DNA of 64,000 bases, taken from positions 19,462,923 to 19,526,922 of the forward strand of contig NC_049981.1 in assembly GCF_000003815.2 (NCBI RefSeq). The letters are read 5' to 3'. Of the stretch, positions 1-10,045 are shown one piece after another; position 1 is the first letter of the stretch; each line of letters starts with the position of its first letter. The notes under the pieces are model-generated. The model did no database searches. It was given only the letters and a program-made list of their open reading frames with translations, and had not been told where the DNA came from. The DNA is from Branchiostoma floridae. Taxonomy: Eukaryota; Chordata; Leptocardii; Amphioxiformes; Branchiostomatidae. A program made the position numbers and the translations under genes.

Positions 1-207
1 GTAGGTTTCTCAGAATGGGGTGTAGGCGTCAAAGGAATTGGGCGATATATAGAAGGCGTCAACGCAACGTGTTCTCCCACCGGTAAACCGACGTCACCAT
101 ATAGATATCGTACAGAGTAATTTCAAAAATGTAGTAAACAGGAAGAGCAGTGGACCATAAGGAAGCAACCTGTACGCACGCGGGCATCTACACAGCGAGC
201 AAACACA

Positions 208-338
<131 letters not shown>

Positions 339-340
339 TT

Positions 341-1784
341 CACTGCAATGCCATCGCTGTGTACGTCAACCCTCCGCCCTGTAACATGCAGTATTATAAC
401 GTTAGTAGTTTGGTTTGATTGAGTTGTACAATCTCGTTTGGTCATAAAAACGCTAGCCTCATTACTCCTTTATTCTTCCACTGGCCATCTTTAAGAGCTC
501 AATTAGATGCCCACGGAAGTCATCGATGACCTGAGATTATTTCCTTTGGCATGGCGAGACAATAAAAACAAAATGACGAGCCTAGTGGAAATCGAAAAGT
601 CCGTTCACTTAAGCGGGTATCTCACTGGACTGCGGCACATTGGCGGCCCCGCTGCGTCCGAATTTGTGTTACCATTGACTCTACTAACTGGGAGTACCAT
701 GCAAAACGTACACACATGACTAAAAAGGCAACAAAAGACACAAAGCGTCAAGATTCGCTGTCAAATCGCTCGGGCGGAGCGATGTCAGATACTCGCTTTA
801 GGACGTACAGTTAAGTTTAAGATCTCTACTTTTGTTGGACTTTTACGATAAAAATTATATATTGAAGCAAAGTTGAAACAAATGAAACATTAGGCCTTTC
901 ATATCAGCTTTACCGTATTCCATTTTGGCATTGTCTAAGTCAGTGTAGTCTAACTATTCATTTCCTATATATGTTATCCTATTGCATTTGTATGTGGGTT
1001 AGAGGGCACAAGGGTAATAAGTATGTATTGAACACAATTCAATTGCGCTTAGTCGCTTACCCTATACAGTGATTCGGTGGGTTGCACAAAATACACTGTT
1101 ATTGATCAATGATGCTTTGATATAGGTCAAAGTTATATTCATATAATGTGAGTTTGGTCATCAGCAAGATAACGAGTACAATCTGCAGCTCTCCTTTTCA
1201 TACATATGCCAAGATCAGGCCATGTTGATTTGATTGTATGGATGAAATCCTCTGAGAACCTCATAACTGATGTGAATTATAAGGTTTGGCCGCTTGTAAC
1301 ATCTTGGCCTCTGATCTCCACTTCAACTGATGATTTTTATTGGTTTTACCCATGGAACAGTTATGACTTTCAGCAATATACAACGTTTCTGTTTTGAGAC
1401 ATCAGGCTTAATATGCTCTAAGTTTTCCCAAAGTTGCCTTCATTAAGAACAAATGCCATCACACATAAGAGTATAGTATACAAGTATACAAGTTTTGTTT
1501 AACCTCCTTGGTATACCGAACAATAGATTCTTCATTTTGGATTTTTCGGTCTTCTTCTTTGACTTTGGAATTGAACTTAGCATTCTACGACATTGATATC
1601 CATTTTCATGTATTTTTTTTTCACAATTTAAGGCAGAATTAGCTCGTTCTGCTGTCACTTTGCACAGGATGATAGAAAACTTGCTGGAAACAGACGAACA
1701 TTGATGTGCGTGGGGGTGTCATCCATATAATCAATGGTATTACGTGGTCTTACGGTGATAATGTCTGAGACAATTTCATGGTAG
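341..1784. other. Intergenic, nothing recognised
   Basis: AT-rich DNA. Short ORFs at 507-719 and 1206-1397 show no recognisable domain, splice pattern or composition change. No gene is supported. Confidence 0.6.
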
Positions 1785-2720
1785 AGGATATATCGATTCT
1801 CTGATTGTGATGACAAAGGTTATACTCTCCAGAATGGCCTGCTCTATTTGTTACAGTATTGGAAAATTGCCCTTAAAATTAAATCTACCCCGGCTATACT
1901 TTGTATGACAGGATTACTTAAACAAAAACGTGTTCTTCTGGTTTGATGGTTGCGATATTTAAGTCGGAGGCAGAGAATAATGATTCTATGATTTGTGATG
2001 ACAATACTATCCAGAATGTTTTGCTCTTTACATAGTCATCGGAGACGGAGTGGTAGAAATTGCCCTAAGTCTGCCGCAGCTATTATTTCCATGCCACGAC
2101 AAATGTATAAAATTTTCATGAGTTGATAAACGACGCTTAATTCTGATGATAAAACAGCCCCATGATAGCGAATAAAGATTCTCTGATTTGTGATGACCAA
2201 GATTATACTCTCCAGAAAGTTCTGCTCAATTTGTTACAACATTGGAAACATGCCATAAAATCTAATCAGTCTATCCTTTATATGTCAAGATTACTTTAAC
2301 AAAATCGTGTTTTCTCGGTTTGATAGTTATGATGTTTAACTCGGAGGCAGTCTCATGGCAGATAATAACGATTTCTATAATTTGTGATGACAAAGGTTGA
2401 ACACTCCAGAAAGATTACTTTAACAAAAACGTGTTTTTCCGGTTTGATAGTTATGATGTTTAACTCGGAGGCAGTCTCATGGCAAATGATAACGATTCTG
2501 TAATTTGTGCTGACAAAGGTTTAACTCTCCGAAAGATTACTTTAACAAAAACGTGATTTCATGGTTTGATAGTTGCGTTGTTTCCATAGTTGCGATATTA
2601 AACTCCCATCTTGAACAATAATGACTCTATTATTTGTGGTGGTAAAGGTTATATTCTCCACTGTTCAGAAAGTTTTGCTCTTTCCCAGGTCGTTACAGTA
2701 TTGGAAAATTGCTCGGTAAA
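1785..2720 (+). repeat. Degenerate tandem/segmental repeat
   Basis: A module resembling gatgacaaaggttatactct plus ccagaaag recurs near 1798, 1997, 2195, 2384, 2507 and 2640. Between copies there are shared blocks such as gattactttaacaaaaacgtg and tttaactcggaggcagtctc. Copies differ by deletions, so spacing is irregular (roughly 110-200 bp). No coding frame persists through the copies. Confidence 0.75.
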
Positions 2721-2749
2721 TGTTCCGCATGACATATCACACGACACCG

Positions 2750-2757
2750 TGACGTCA
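2750..2757 (+). promoter_or_regulatory. CRE-like palindrome TGACGTCA
   Basis: Perfect 8-bp CRE/ATF consensus with no gene nearby. It may be chance and is listed only as a sequence match. Confidence 0.25.
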
Positions 2758-2984
2758 GAGCTCTGCTGCAATATCGTCAGCGGTTTGCCTTCGATGCAAT
2801 TAAGTGTGAAGCTGGCGGCACCTGCGGCCATGGGATCACGGCGTGGCGTGTCATCAACCAAACAAACATCGTCTTCATCAGGTCAGCGTCGAGGTGACGC
2901 TAGGAATACGTATCGGCGTTCACTTGTCGTTGCCCAGTTGCAACTTTCATTACTTTTCCAGTAACAGGGTATGTTTTTACATGG

Positions 2985-3155
2985 AGGTTCCCATTGAACG
3001 TGCCCGAGGCACCACCTCGATTACAGGACTCCCGTTTTACGTCCGTTCTGAAAGACGGGTGCAGCCTCAACCGAAATAAGATGCCTATCAAAGATACTGG
3101 GGTCTCCCAGTTGTGAGGTTGTTACCAGTTGCGCTACGGTGACATCCATCTACCA
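2985..3155 (-). mobile_element. tRNA-derived SINE, family A, reverse copy
   Basis: Read on the minus strand it carries a tRNA-like A-box region (complement of gttaccagttgcgctacgg, near 3121-3140) followed by the family body, seen here as gcccgaggcacc and ttttacgtccgttctgaaag. The same order occurs in at least five other copies in the window. It is diverged and lacks a clear tail. Confidence 0.6.
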
Positions 3156-4339
3156 TTTACTGTAGGCACGTCGCATTAGACTCTTTAATGCAGAACCACC
3201 ATCGAAGGTGTAACTTTCTATTAACTTTTAACCAAGGTCAAACAATGTCCATTTCTCCTCTTCCTGTGGTCTTTGATAGTCACGTACCCTTCCGTTCCAG
3301 CGGTTCATTCGATCTCCACCCACGTAATAACTACGTCGGTAATGACGCATTGTACCCAAGCGAAATGAGCTCTATATTTTATTTACTCACGCAGACCAAT
3401 ATCCAGAGTATTACACTTCACGTTTGCTAGACATTAGCTGTAGATAGGCTGTCATTGCGTATGGCCATGGTTTCTATCTTATCACACTGCACAATTGTGC
3501 AGTCTTTTTAGGTGCTTAGATCACAAAAAAGACATTTTTGATTATATTCAACCATAACAGACGTTTCTACGTTCTTATGTTATTAAACATTGAATGGTAC
3601 AAATCATACTTCTTACTTTGGATTCCTGGTCCCATGTCATCAAGTTGATTTCTGCCGTGGCGTCCTGTAATAACACGGTAGCCGGATCCGACATCTGAAA
3701 CAGCGACTCGCAAAGCGTTTTGTTGTCCATCGCAGCAAAGAACCAGGAAACATTATGAAAACTTGCAATTATATGAACTTAACGATGATTCATGCCCTGT
3801 TTGTATCTGAAAACAACATTATTCGCGAGTCACTGGCTCTATGTTCCGATCCGGCTGCCATGTTAACGTATACTATGACAATATTGAAAATCAACGTTAT
3901 TACCTGGCTTAAGGAATCAAGAGCTGGAAGTATGATTTGTAAGATTTCATGTTCAATAACATCAATAGGGCGCGTATTTTGTAAAAATGTCTATGTTCAT
4001 TGAACAATACCTATGGTGCTTGCTTGTAACCAGAAACTGTTGTTTTAGTGTCAGTTGTGACATAAGCACGTTAAGGGCAGTCTACAGTCTCAGGTAAGTA
4101 GGGTAGTATAGAACAAACTCATTAGAGGTCATAGGCAACTGGCATGGACTGGTTTCTAGTGTTAGTTATGTAGACCATCAGGTTTTGTGTAATCTGTAGT
4201 ACCTCTGCGAAACCTGTTGTCTATTTGCGTGCACTACTGGTAGAGAATGGATGAACGAATGACGTGATAAACAATATTTCAGGAGATGCACTTGTACATC
4301 CATGAGAAGATTCGCCGCCCTCTGTCCTACCTAATGACG

Positions 4340-4353
4340 GTAATCATGGTAAC
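4340..4353 (+). promoter_or_regulatory. RFX X-box match
   Basis: gtaatcatggtaac fits the RFX consensus GTHNYYATRRNAAC at every position. Known X-boxes work near promoters of ciliary and neural genes. No gene start is visible here, so function is unsupported. Confidence 0.25.
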
Positions 4354-4684
4354 ATCAAGCCGCCAGGAGATGGATCAGCAGGCGGCTTCCTGTCATGTTA
4401 ATCCGATAATGTTGTGATCTGATGCCAACCGGCAGTGGCTGCCAAACGTGCTTTCTGCCGTCGCTCTGTTTTATGGTGGTGTTTAGAAGTTGCGGCCATG
4501 TTATCCTGGTACGGCGTGCTCACCTTCATTTTTCAAACCCCTGGACTTTGTACTTCCATTAACCTGTCAGGGACATGCTCCTCTTTATTTCAGACAACGC
4601 GTTCCGGTGACGATTAATATTTGCACGGAACTCTCAATCATGTAATGTCTTATCCTATCTTTGCTAGGGCCTATTTTTTATTTT

Positions 4685-4702
4685 GGGGGGGGGGGGGGGG
4701 GG
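4685..4702 (+). repeat. Poly-G run (18)
   Basis: Homopolymer of 18 G on the plus strand. A G-quadruplex is possible, and it is a likely sequencing or assembly length-error site. Shorter runs lie near 9888-9899 (G), 17012-17023 (C) and 57217-57229 (G). Confidence 0.95.
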
Positions 4703-5019
4703 TACGGGGCTCATTGCAGCCTGAAAAATGAAATCCAAGAACTCGTACCTCCGTGAATATAGACCTTTTGTGAAATCCATAATGCCTACAAAAGTTGGTG
4801 CTAAACAAGTCCCAGGCCACCCGTTGTGCAACTCAACGTTGTGCAACTTTGGGTTTCTGAGAATTCTAACACCCTCGCTACGACCGCCATGCGAATTTTA
4901 TAGATAAAAATGAATGCTCTGCTATTTGTACGTTTTTGATTTTCTTCAGTCATATCTTTACATTTGTATGATATTCCACATATAGACCAGCGCATTCCCT
5001 TGCTGATTCAGATACAGGG

Positions 5020-5148
5020 AGTGGTTGCTAGCCCTTTCCCTCTAACTTGCTTGAGTGAGGCACCCCCTCGTGGTACACCCATTTTACGTCCCTTCCCAGT
5101 CCTAATCGAGATGCTCTTCCCAGTATTTGAACCAGGGTATCCAAGTTG
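5020..5148 (-). mobile_element. SINE family A, distal part, interrupted by LINE
   Basis: Minus-strand SINE body with the family blocks ggttgctagccctttccctc, gaggcaccccctcgt and ttttacgtcccttcc, and a B-box-like sequence (reverse complement ggttcaaatac) near 5122-5132. It stops at the 10-bp target duplication atccaagttg (5139-5148). The A-box half resumes at 8110 after the inserted LINE. Confidence 0.7.
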
Positions 5149-6573
5149 ATAAAGACAAGAAACTCCGTGCGAGGGACAATGTTGTCATAGGTACTTGGAA
5201 CACTAGAACGCTGAGTCCAGATGGTAACCTCGAAGAGTTAGTCCATGAAATGGACAGATACCACTGGAACATCATAGGATTATGTGAAACAAGGCTGAAA
5301 AATATGGGAGAAATTGCAATTGACGAGGGCCATAAGCTCTATTACAGCGGAAGAGAGGACAAACATTTGGAAGGAGTAGGTTTTCTGGTCCACGGGGACA
5401 TTCTGGATACAGTTATGGAATGTCGCCCGATCTCTAGTAGGTTAATGACAATCCGCATTAGAGCTGCTCCATTTAACATCACAGTCGTGCAAGTATATGT
5501 ACCTACAACTGACCATGATGATAACGTAATAGAAGACTTTTATTCCCATCTACAAGAGACAATAGATAAAACAGCCAAAAAGGATGTTATAATAATCCAA
5601 GGAGATTGGAATGCAAAGTTAGGCCAGGACGCTCAGGTCAGCTGGAAGGGCACATGTGGCCAGTCCTGCAACCTAACAACAAACGAGAGAGGACTCCGGC
5701 TCTTAGAAGTTGCGTCCACCAACAGAATGGTAGTAGCAAACACACTTGGTGCACATAAATACTAAAGGAGAATGACATGGCAAAGTCCAAACGGCCACAA
5801 AAACCAAATAGACTACATTCTAGTGCCTAAACGCTTCCGATCAGGAATAAACGTTGAGCGTACTCGCAGTTTTCCCGGGGCTGATATTGGCAGCGACCAT
5901 GACTTGGTTATGATGACATTCAGAATGCGTCTAACAAGGGTCAGGAAGCAGAAATTTACCAGACTTCGATTTGACTTGGACAAACTTAAAGACCCTGCAA
6001 TAAAGGAACAGTTCCAAGCTAAAATTGGAGGAAGGTTCGCCCCGCTGACGGTATTAGATGGCAATTAAAAGGAAGACTTAGAGGAAGCTGTAGAAAAGTT
6101 TAACACATTTGTACTACAAGCTGCCAAAGAGACCCTTGGCAAGCACCAACGTGCCAAGAAGCCATGGGTGACAGCAGAAATTTTAGAACTGTGTGACATA
6201 AGACGTGAATTAAAGAAAGGGAAGAACAGCTCAGAAGGAGCCCAAAAGTACAGAGTAGCAAACAACAAAGTCAAGAGAGGAATGAAAAAGGCAAAGAAAG
6301 CATGGATAGAGCAGAAATGCACTGAAATCCAAACCAGCCTTAAACAAAACAACACAAAGAAAGCACATGAAGTGGTCAAAGAACTTACCAAAGATAAGAG
6401 TGCTAGGCCAACTAACATACAGAGTAAGATAGGAGAATGTCTCACGGAAGAAGTAGACGTGTTGAACAGATGGACAGAATACTGTGAAGAACTGTATAAT
6501 TACAAACTGAAAGTAAACCCAGCAATGCTGAACTGTCCTCAGGCAGACTCTGAACTAGACTCTGACCCCATAC
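5149..6573 (+). pseudogene. LINE APE endonuclease and linker, two nonsense codons
   Basis: One reading frame runs from the truncation point to the gap and is broken by TAA at 5763-5765 and TAA at 6066-6068. There is no frameshift. The fragment shows the AP-endonuclease-like catalytic blocks in order: GTWNTRTL near 5200, LCETRL near 5282, QGDWNAKLG near 5599, NQIDYIL near 5806 and GSDHDLV near 5893. The key N, E, D/N, D and SDH residues are all kept. A Lys-rich linker to the reverse transcriptase follows (6100-6573). In an intact element this enzyme nicks target DNA to prime reverse transcription. Here the stops and the missing 5' end make it non-functional. Confidence 0.85.
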
Positions 6574-7550
6574 NNNNNNNNNNNNNNNNNNNNNNNNNNN
6601 NNNNNNNNNNNNNNNNNNNNNNNNNNNNNNNNNNNNNNNNNNNNNNNNNNNNNNNNNNNNNNNNNNNNNNNNNNNNNNNNNNNNNNNNNNNNNNNNNNNN
6701 NNNNNNNNNNNNNNNNNNNNNNNNNNNNNNNNNNNNNNNNNNNNNNNNNNNNNNNNNNNNNNNNNNNNNNNNNNNNNNNNNNNNNNNNNNNNNNNNNNNN
6801 NNNNNNNNNNNNNNNNNNNNNNNNNNNNNNNNNNNNNNNNNNNNNNNNNNNNNNNNNNNNNNNNNNNNNNNNNNNNNNNNNNNNNNNNNNNNNNNNNNNN
6901 NNNNNNNNNNNNNNNNNNNNNNNNNNNNNNNNNNNNNNNNNNNNNNNNNNNNNNNNNNNNNNNNNNNNNNNNNNNNNNNNNNNNNNNNNNNNNNNNNNNN
7001 NNNNNNNNNNNNNNNNNNNNNNNNNNNNNNNNNNNNNNNNNNNNNNNNNNNNNNNNNNNNNNNNNNNNNNNNNNNNNNNNNNNNNNNNNNNNNNNNNNNN
7101 NNNNNNNNNNNNNNNNNNNNNNNNNNNNNNNNNNNNNNNNNNNNNNNNNNNNNNNNNNNNNNNNNNNNNNNNNNNNNNNNNNNNNNNNNNNNNNNNNNNN
7201 NNNNNNNNNNNNNNNNNNNNNNNNNNNNNNNNNNNNNNNNNNNNNNNNNNNNNNNNNNNNNNNNNNNNNNNNNNNNNNNNNNNNNNNNNNNNNNNNNNNN
7301 NNNNNNNNNNNNNNNNNNNNNNNNNNNNNNNNNNNNNNNNNNNNNNNNNNNNNNNNNNNNNNNNNNNNNNNNNNNNNNNNNNNNNNNNNNNNNNNNNNNN
7401 NNNNNNNNNNNNNNNNNNNNNNNNNNNNNNNNNNNNNNNNNNNNNNNNNNNNNNNNNNNNNNNNNNNNNNNNNNNNNNNNNNNNNNNNNNNNNNNNNNNN
7501 NNNNNNNNNNNNNNNNNNNNNNNNNNNNNNNNNNNNNNNNNNNNNNNNNN
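6574..7550. other. Assembly gap (977 N)
   Basis: Run of N inside the LINE. The reverse-transcriptase palm motifs are expected here but cannot be seen. Confidence 1.
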
Positions 7551-8098
7551 GTCTGCGAGAAATCGTCGGACCAATCGTGTATACGAGAACAATATGGAAG
7601 GATCCGAACATATGCCTAAGATCCAAAATTAATCTTATGCGTGCCCCAACTCTGTCAATTTACCTGTACGGATGTGAGACCTGGACATTGACAACCGAGT
7701 TACAGAAAAGAATCCTCTCAATGGAAATGAGATGCTACAGGAAAATTCTGGGGATTACGTACTTAGACCGTGTCATTAACGAGGAAATCCGCAACAAAGT
7801 AGTACAAGCCATAGGACCGCATGACAACCTCTTGACAACAGTGAAAAAGCGCAAATTAAGATGGTTTGGTCATGCGGCAAGGTCGTCGGGGTTAACAAAA
7901 ACAATACTACAAGGGACAGTCCCAGGAAGCCGAAAGAGAGGAAGACAGAAGAAACGATGGGAGGACAACATAAAAGAATGGACCGGGTTGAACTTAGCGG
8001 AAGCCATAAGAGCGGCGGAGGATAGAGACAGGTGGAGAAGAATAGTGGACGAAGTCATGGTGCCCCAACGACCCACACAGAGGTCAAGGGATAGGTGA
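7551..8098 (+). pseudogene. LINE reverse transcriptase C-terminal segment
   Basis: An open frame continues from the gap (codons from 7553) to a TGA stop at 8096-8098. It shows landmarks of the RTE-type C-terminal region: YLYGCETWTL near 7660, MRCYRKILGI near 7727, KKRKLRWFGHAAR near 7845, GRQKKRWEDNIKEWTGL near 7942 and DRDRWRR near 8023. The basic, Trp-containing stretch follows the polymerase and thumb domains in this clade. The frame relative to the 5' part cannot be judged because the gap size is an estimate. A second, shorter copy of this region lies on the minus strand at 32465-32775. Confidence 0.85.
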
Positions 8099-8109
8099 GG
8101 TGAGTGAGG

Positions 8110-8166
8110 ATCCAAGTTGCTAAATAATTGGAACCGTATGGAGTTGCTACCAGTTGAGCTACAAGG
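8110..8166 (-). mobile_element. SINE family A, A-box half, interrupted by LINE
   Basis: Starts with the second copy of the target duplication and continues to ttgctaccagttgagctaca, whose reverse complement is the family's tRNA-like A-box region. Joined in thought to 5020-5148, it gives one minus-strand SINE with the LINE lodged between A and B boxes. Confidence 0.7.
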
Positions 8167-8749
8167 CAATAGCGGAATAGCGGAATGTGGTTCTAAGTTA
8201 CTAGCCGTTCGACCAACCCGAGGCGACTGCCGACGTGCACGGTGTGACATCAGACAGTACTTTACTCATTAGGGTGTGATGCTGCCTAAACATTGCTTCT
8301 AGATGTCTCAAGGAAAGTTCAAGGGTAACTGGAAAACCTTTGCGTGCCTGGAGTAGATTTATATGTATTTCACTTTTCCACGAAGACTACTAGTAATAAG
8401 AGAAGTTTTGTCCACCTTAAATTGGTCCCTTAACTGGGTTGCCTTAAACTTTGTTGCCTTAAACCTTTATTTGAAATAGCTATTGGTTATTGACTTGCCC
8501 AGGGGCTGAATTGGGTGGAGCTAAACCACAAGGGCCCTGTAATACAGGCCTGTAATTAGTGCTTTAGTGACCTCATAAAGACAGTAACTGATACAATTTC
8601 GACCAGTGGACTGTACTAGGGCGTATGCCTATTCTGCTTGATATCTGCTTGAGGCGTGGCTTTTCTCAAACACGGAATCTCCAACTAATGTCCTATTCAA
8701 TTGACGTCCCTGATCGAAGCTCATTTTCCACCTGAGTGAAGTCATTTTA
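8167..8749. other. Intergenic, nothing recognised
   Basis: No gene, strong repeat or motif seen. Confidence 0.5.
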
Positions 8750-8855
8750 CATGCCTTTCCAATGGCAAACCTTCGCGGCATGTCAGGGGATTCGAACTCA
8801 GGACTACTGGTTTCTGAGCCAAGCATCTTTACAGTTACACCACACAGTGTCACAC
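8750..8855 (-). mobile_element. tRNA-like SINE fragment, family B, reverse
   Basis: On the minus strand it reads gtggtgtaactgtaaagatg, then gagttcgaatcccctgac, i.e. A-box-like and B-box-like segments at tRNA spacing. It resembles the heads of the plus-strand copies at 46540, 49550 and 51744. The body is not clear. Confidence 0.5.
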
Positions 8856-9474
8856 ATAGCTGTATCTATGCTTCGGTCTTTACCACGATATGGATCACTA
8901 ATAGTCAGGTATATATGTATTGAATAGGTTAAGTCTTAATAGAATAGAACGGAAAGGCAATTCGAAATAAAAGAACTCCATGCATCATTTGTACTTCATT
9001 TACTTTCTTTCTGCATGGAGGAACAGCGTCATGAATACGGCTTTGTTGTTAGATTTCCCACATGTCGTCCAGGAATTAGCCCGGCTCTACGCGGCATTGT
9101 CTACAGCCAACATGTAATTTTCCTCTTTAATTGGGGATATAAGTAAAAAAATGAGTTTTCGGGTGCAATCAAATTTTGGGCATTTCTTCACAACTGTGTG
9201 TCTGTCTCAACATTCCAGTCACTCTCGTTTGCTCTCTGAGGGCGTTCACCCGGCCGTGTCGGGAACGTGGGCGGGGCAGGAAGCGTTCTCCTCCGGCGGA
9301 GCTCCAGGTAGGAAAGATCAAGGTTGAGTCGCCGAGGATTAGAAAGGATCAATGGTTGCGAACTACGTGGGAGAAAACTCGTAGACAGAAAATTATTGGC
9401 GAGGTAGCTTCAAAGATGGACTGAAAAATGTATCCACAACTACAAATACTACCTCTAACCTTACTAACAACTGT
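8856..9474. other. Intergenic with a small GC-rich island
   Basis: Mostly AT-rich. 9240-9310 is abruptly GC-rich and contains a GC box (gtgggcggggc, 9267-9277) and the splice-donor-like sequence CAG/GTAGGA at 9305-9313. It could be a non-coding first exon for the gene starting at 17858. There is no transcript evidence. Confidence 0.4.
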
Positions 9475-9725
9475 GACTGCTTAAGTTGATACTACTTCAA
9501 CTTCTACTACACAACTACTGTTATTTCAACTACTACAACTACTACTTCAACTACATGTACTACTACTACTTCAACTACATGTACTACTACTAGTACTGCT
9601 ACTACTACTAGTAGTAGTAGTACTGCTACTTCTTTTACTTTTACTACTTCTATTACTACTAATGCTGCTGCTACTACTATTGGGTTACTAGTACTACTAC
9701 TACTACTACCTCTACTTCTAATACT
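9475..9725 (+). repeat. Imperfect (ACT)n trinucleotide tract
   Basis: Long imperfect ACT/TAC repeat with local inversions (ctactagtagtagtag). It is broken by stops in several frames and has no coding signature. Confidence 0.9.
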
Positions 9726-9924
9726 ATCTCTCTATCTTAATAGTCAATGCCGAACGTTGTATCCCAAGAGAATCCCAAGACCTTCGCGAAAGGATATCAA
9801 AATTTACGTCAGATGTTTTATAAATGAATCTCGCTAGTGATGCCGATAAGTGACTCATTTGCATATAAAGTATCAGAACATGCCACTGGGGGGGGGGGGC
9901 AAATGCAATAATTTCTAGGTTTTA

Positions 9925-10045
9925 GCGAGACCTACCTACATACCAAATATCGACAATCAGTACAGTAATTCTTGGGGTATCTTGTTGGCACGCAGACACA
10001 CACGTACACACACCCCTAGAACATACCCTCTGGCGAAGGTAATGA
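9925..10045 (+). repeat. Dispersed repeat family R, partial copy
   Basis: Contains ctacataccaaatatcgaca, a short CA-rich stretch (9995-10013) and the end block ataccctctggcgaaggtaa. This is the same order as in the copy at 20775-21060. Confidence 0.6.

Larger units (their letters stand above)
3156..5019. other. Intergenic, nothing recognised
   Basis: Unique-looking AT-rich DNA with short ORFs only (for example 3755-4003 and 4435-4617) that match no family I know. It contains an X-box match and an 18-base G run, listed separately. Confidence 0.55.
5149..8109 (+). mobile_element. 5'-truncated RTE-like LINE with 10-bp TSD
   Basis: Non-LTR retrotransposon flanked by the direct repeat atccaagttg (5139-5148 and 8110-8119). 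The insertion begins inside the extreme N-terminus of the endonuclease, so the 5' end is missing. It ends with a short GTGAG-rich run (8093-8108), as is usual for RTE 3' tails. The order is APE-type endonuclease, linker, a 977-N gap where the reverse-transcriptase core should lie, then a typical RTE C-terminal segment. Two in-frame stops before the gap show that it is dead. The clade call rests on the endonuclease sequence style (CFDP2/BovB-like) and the C-terminal region. Confidence 0.85.
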
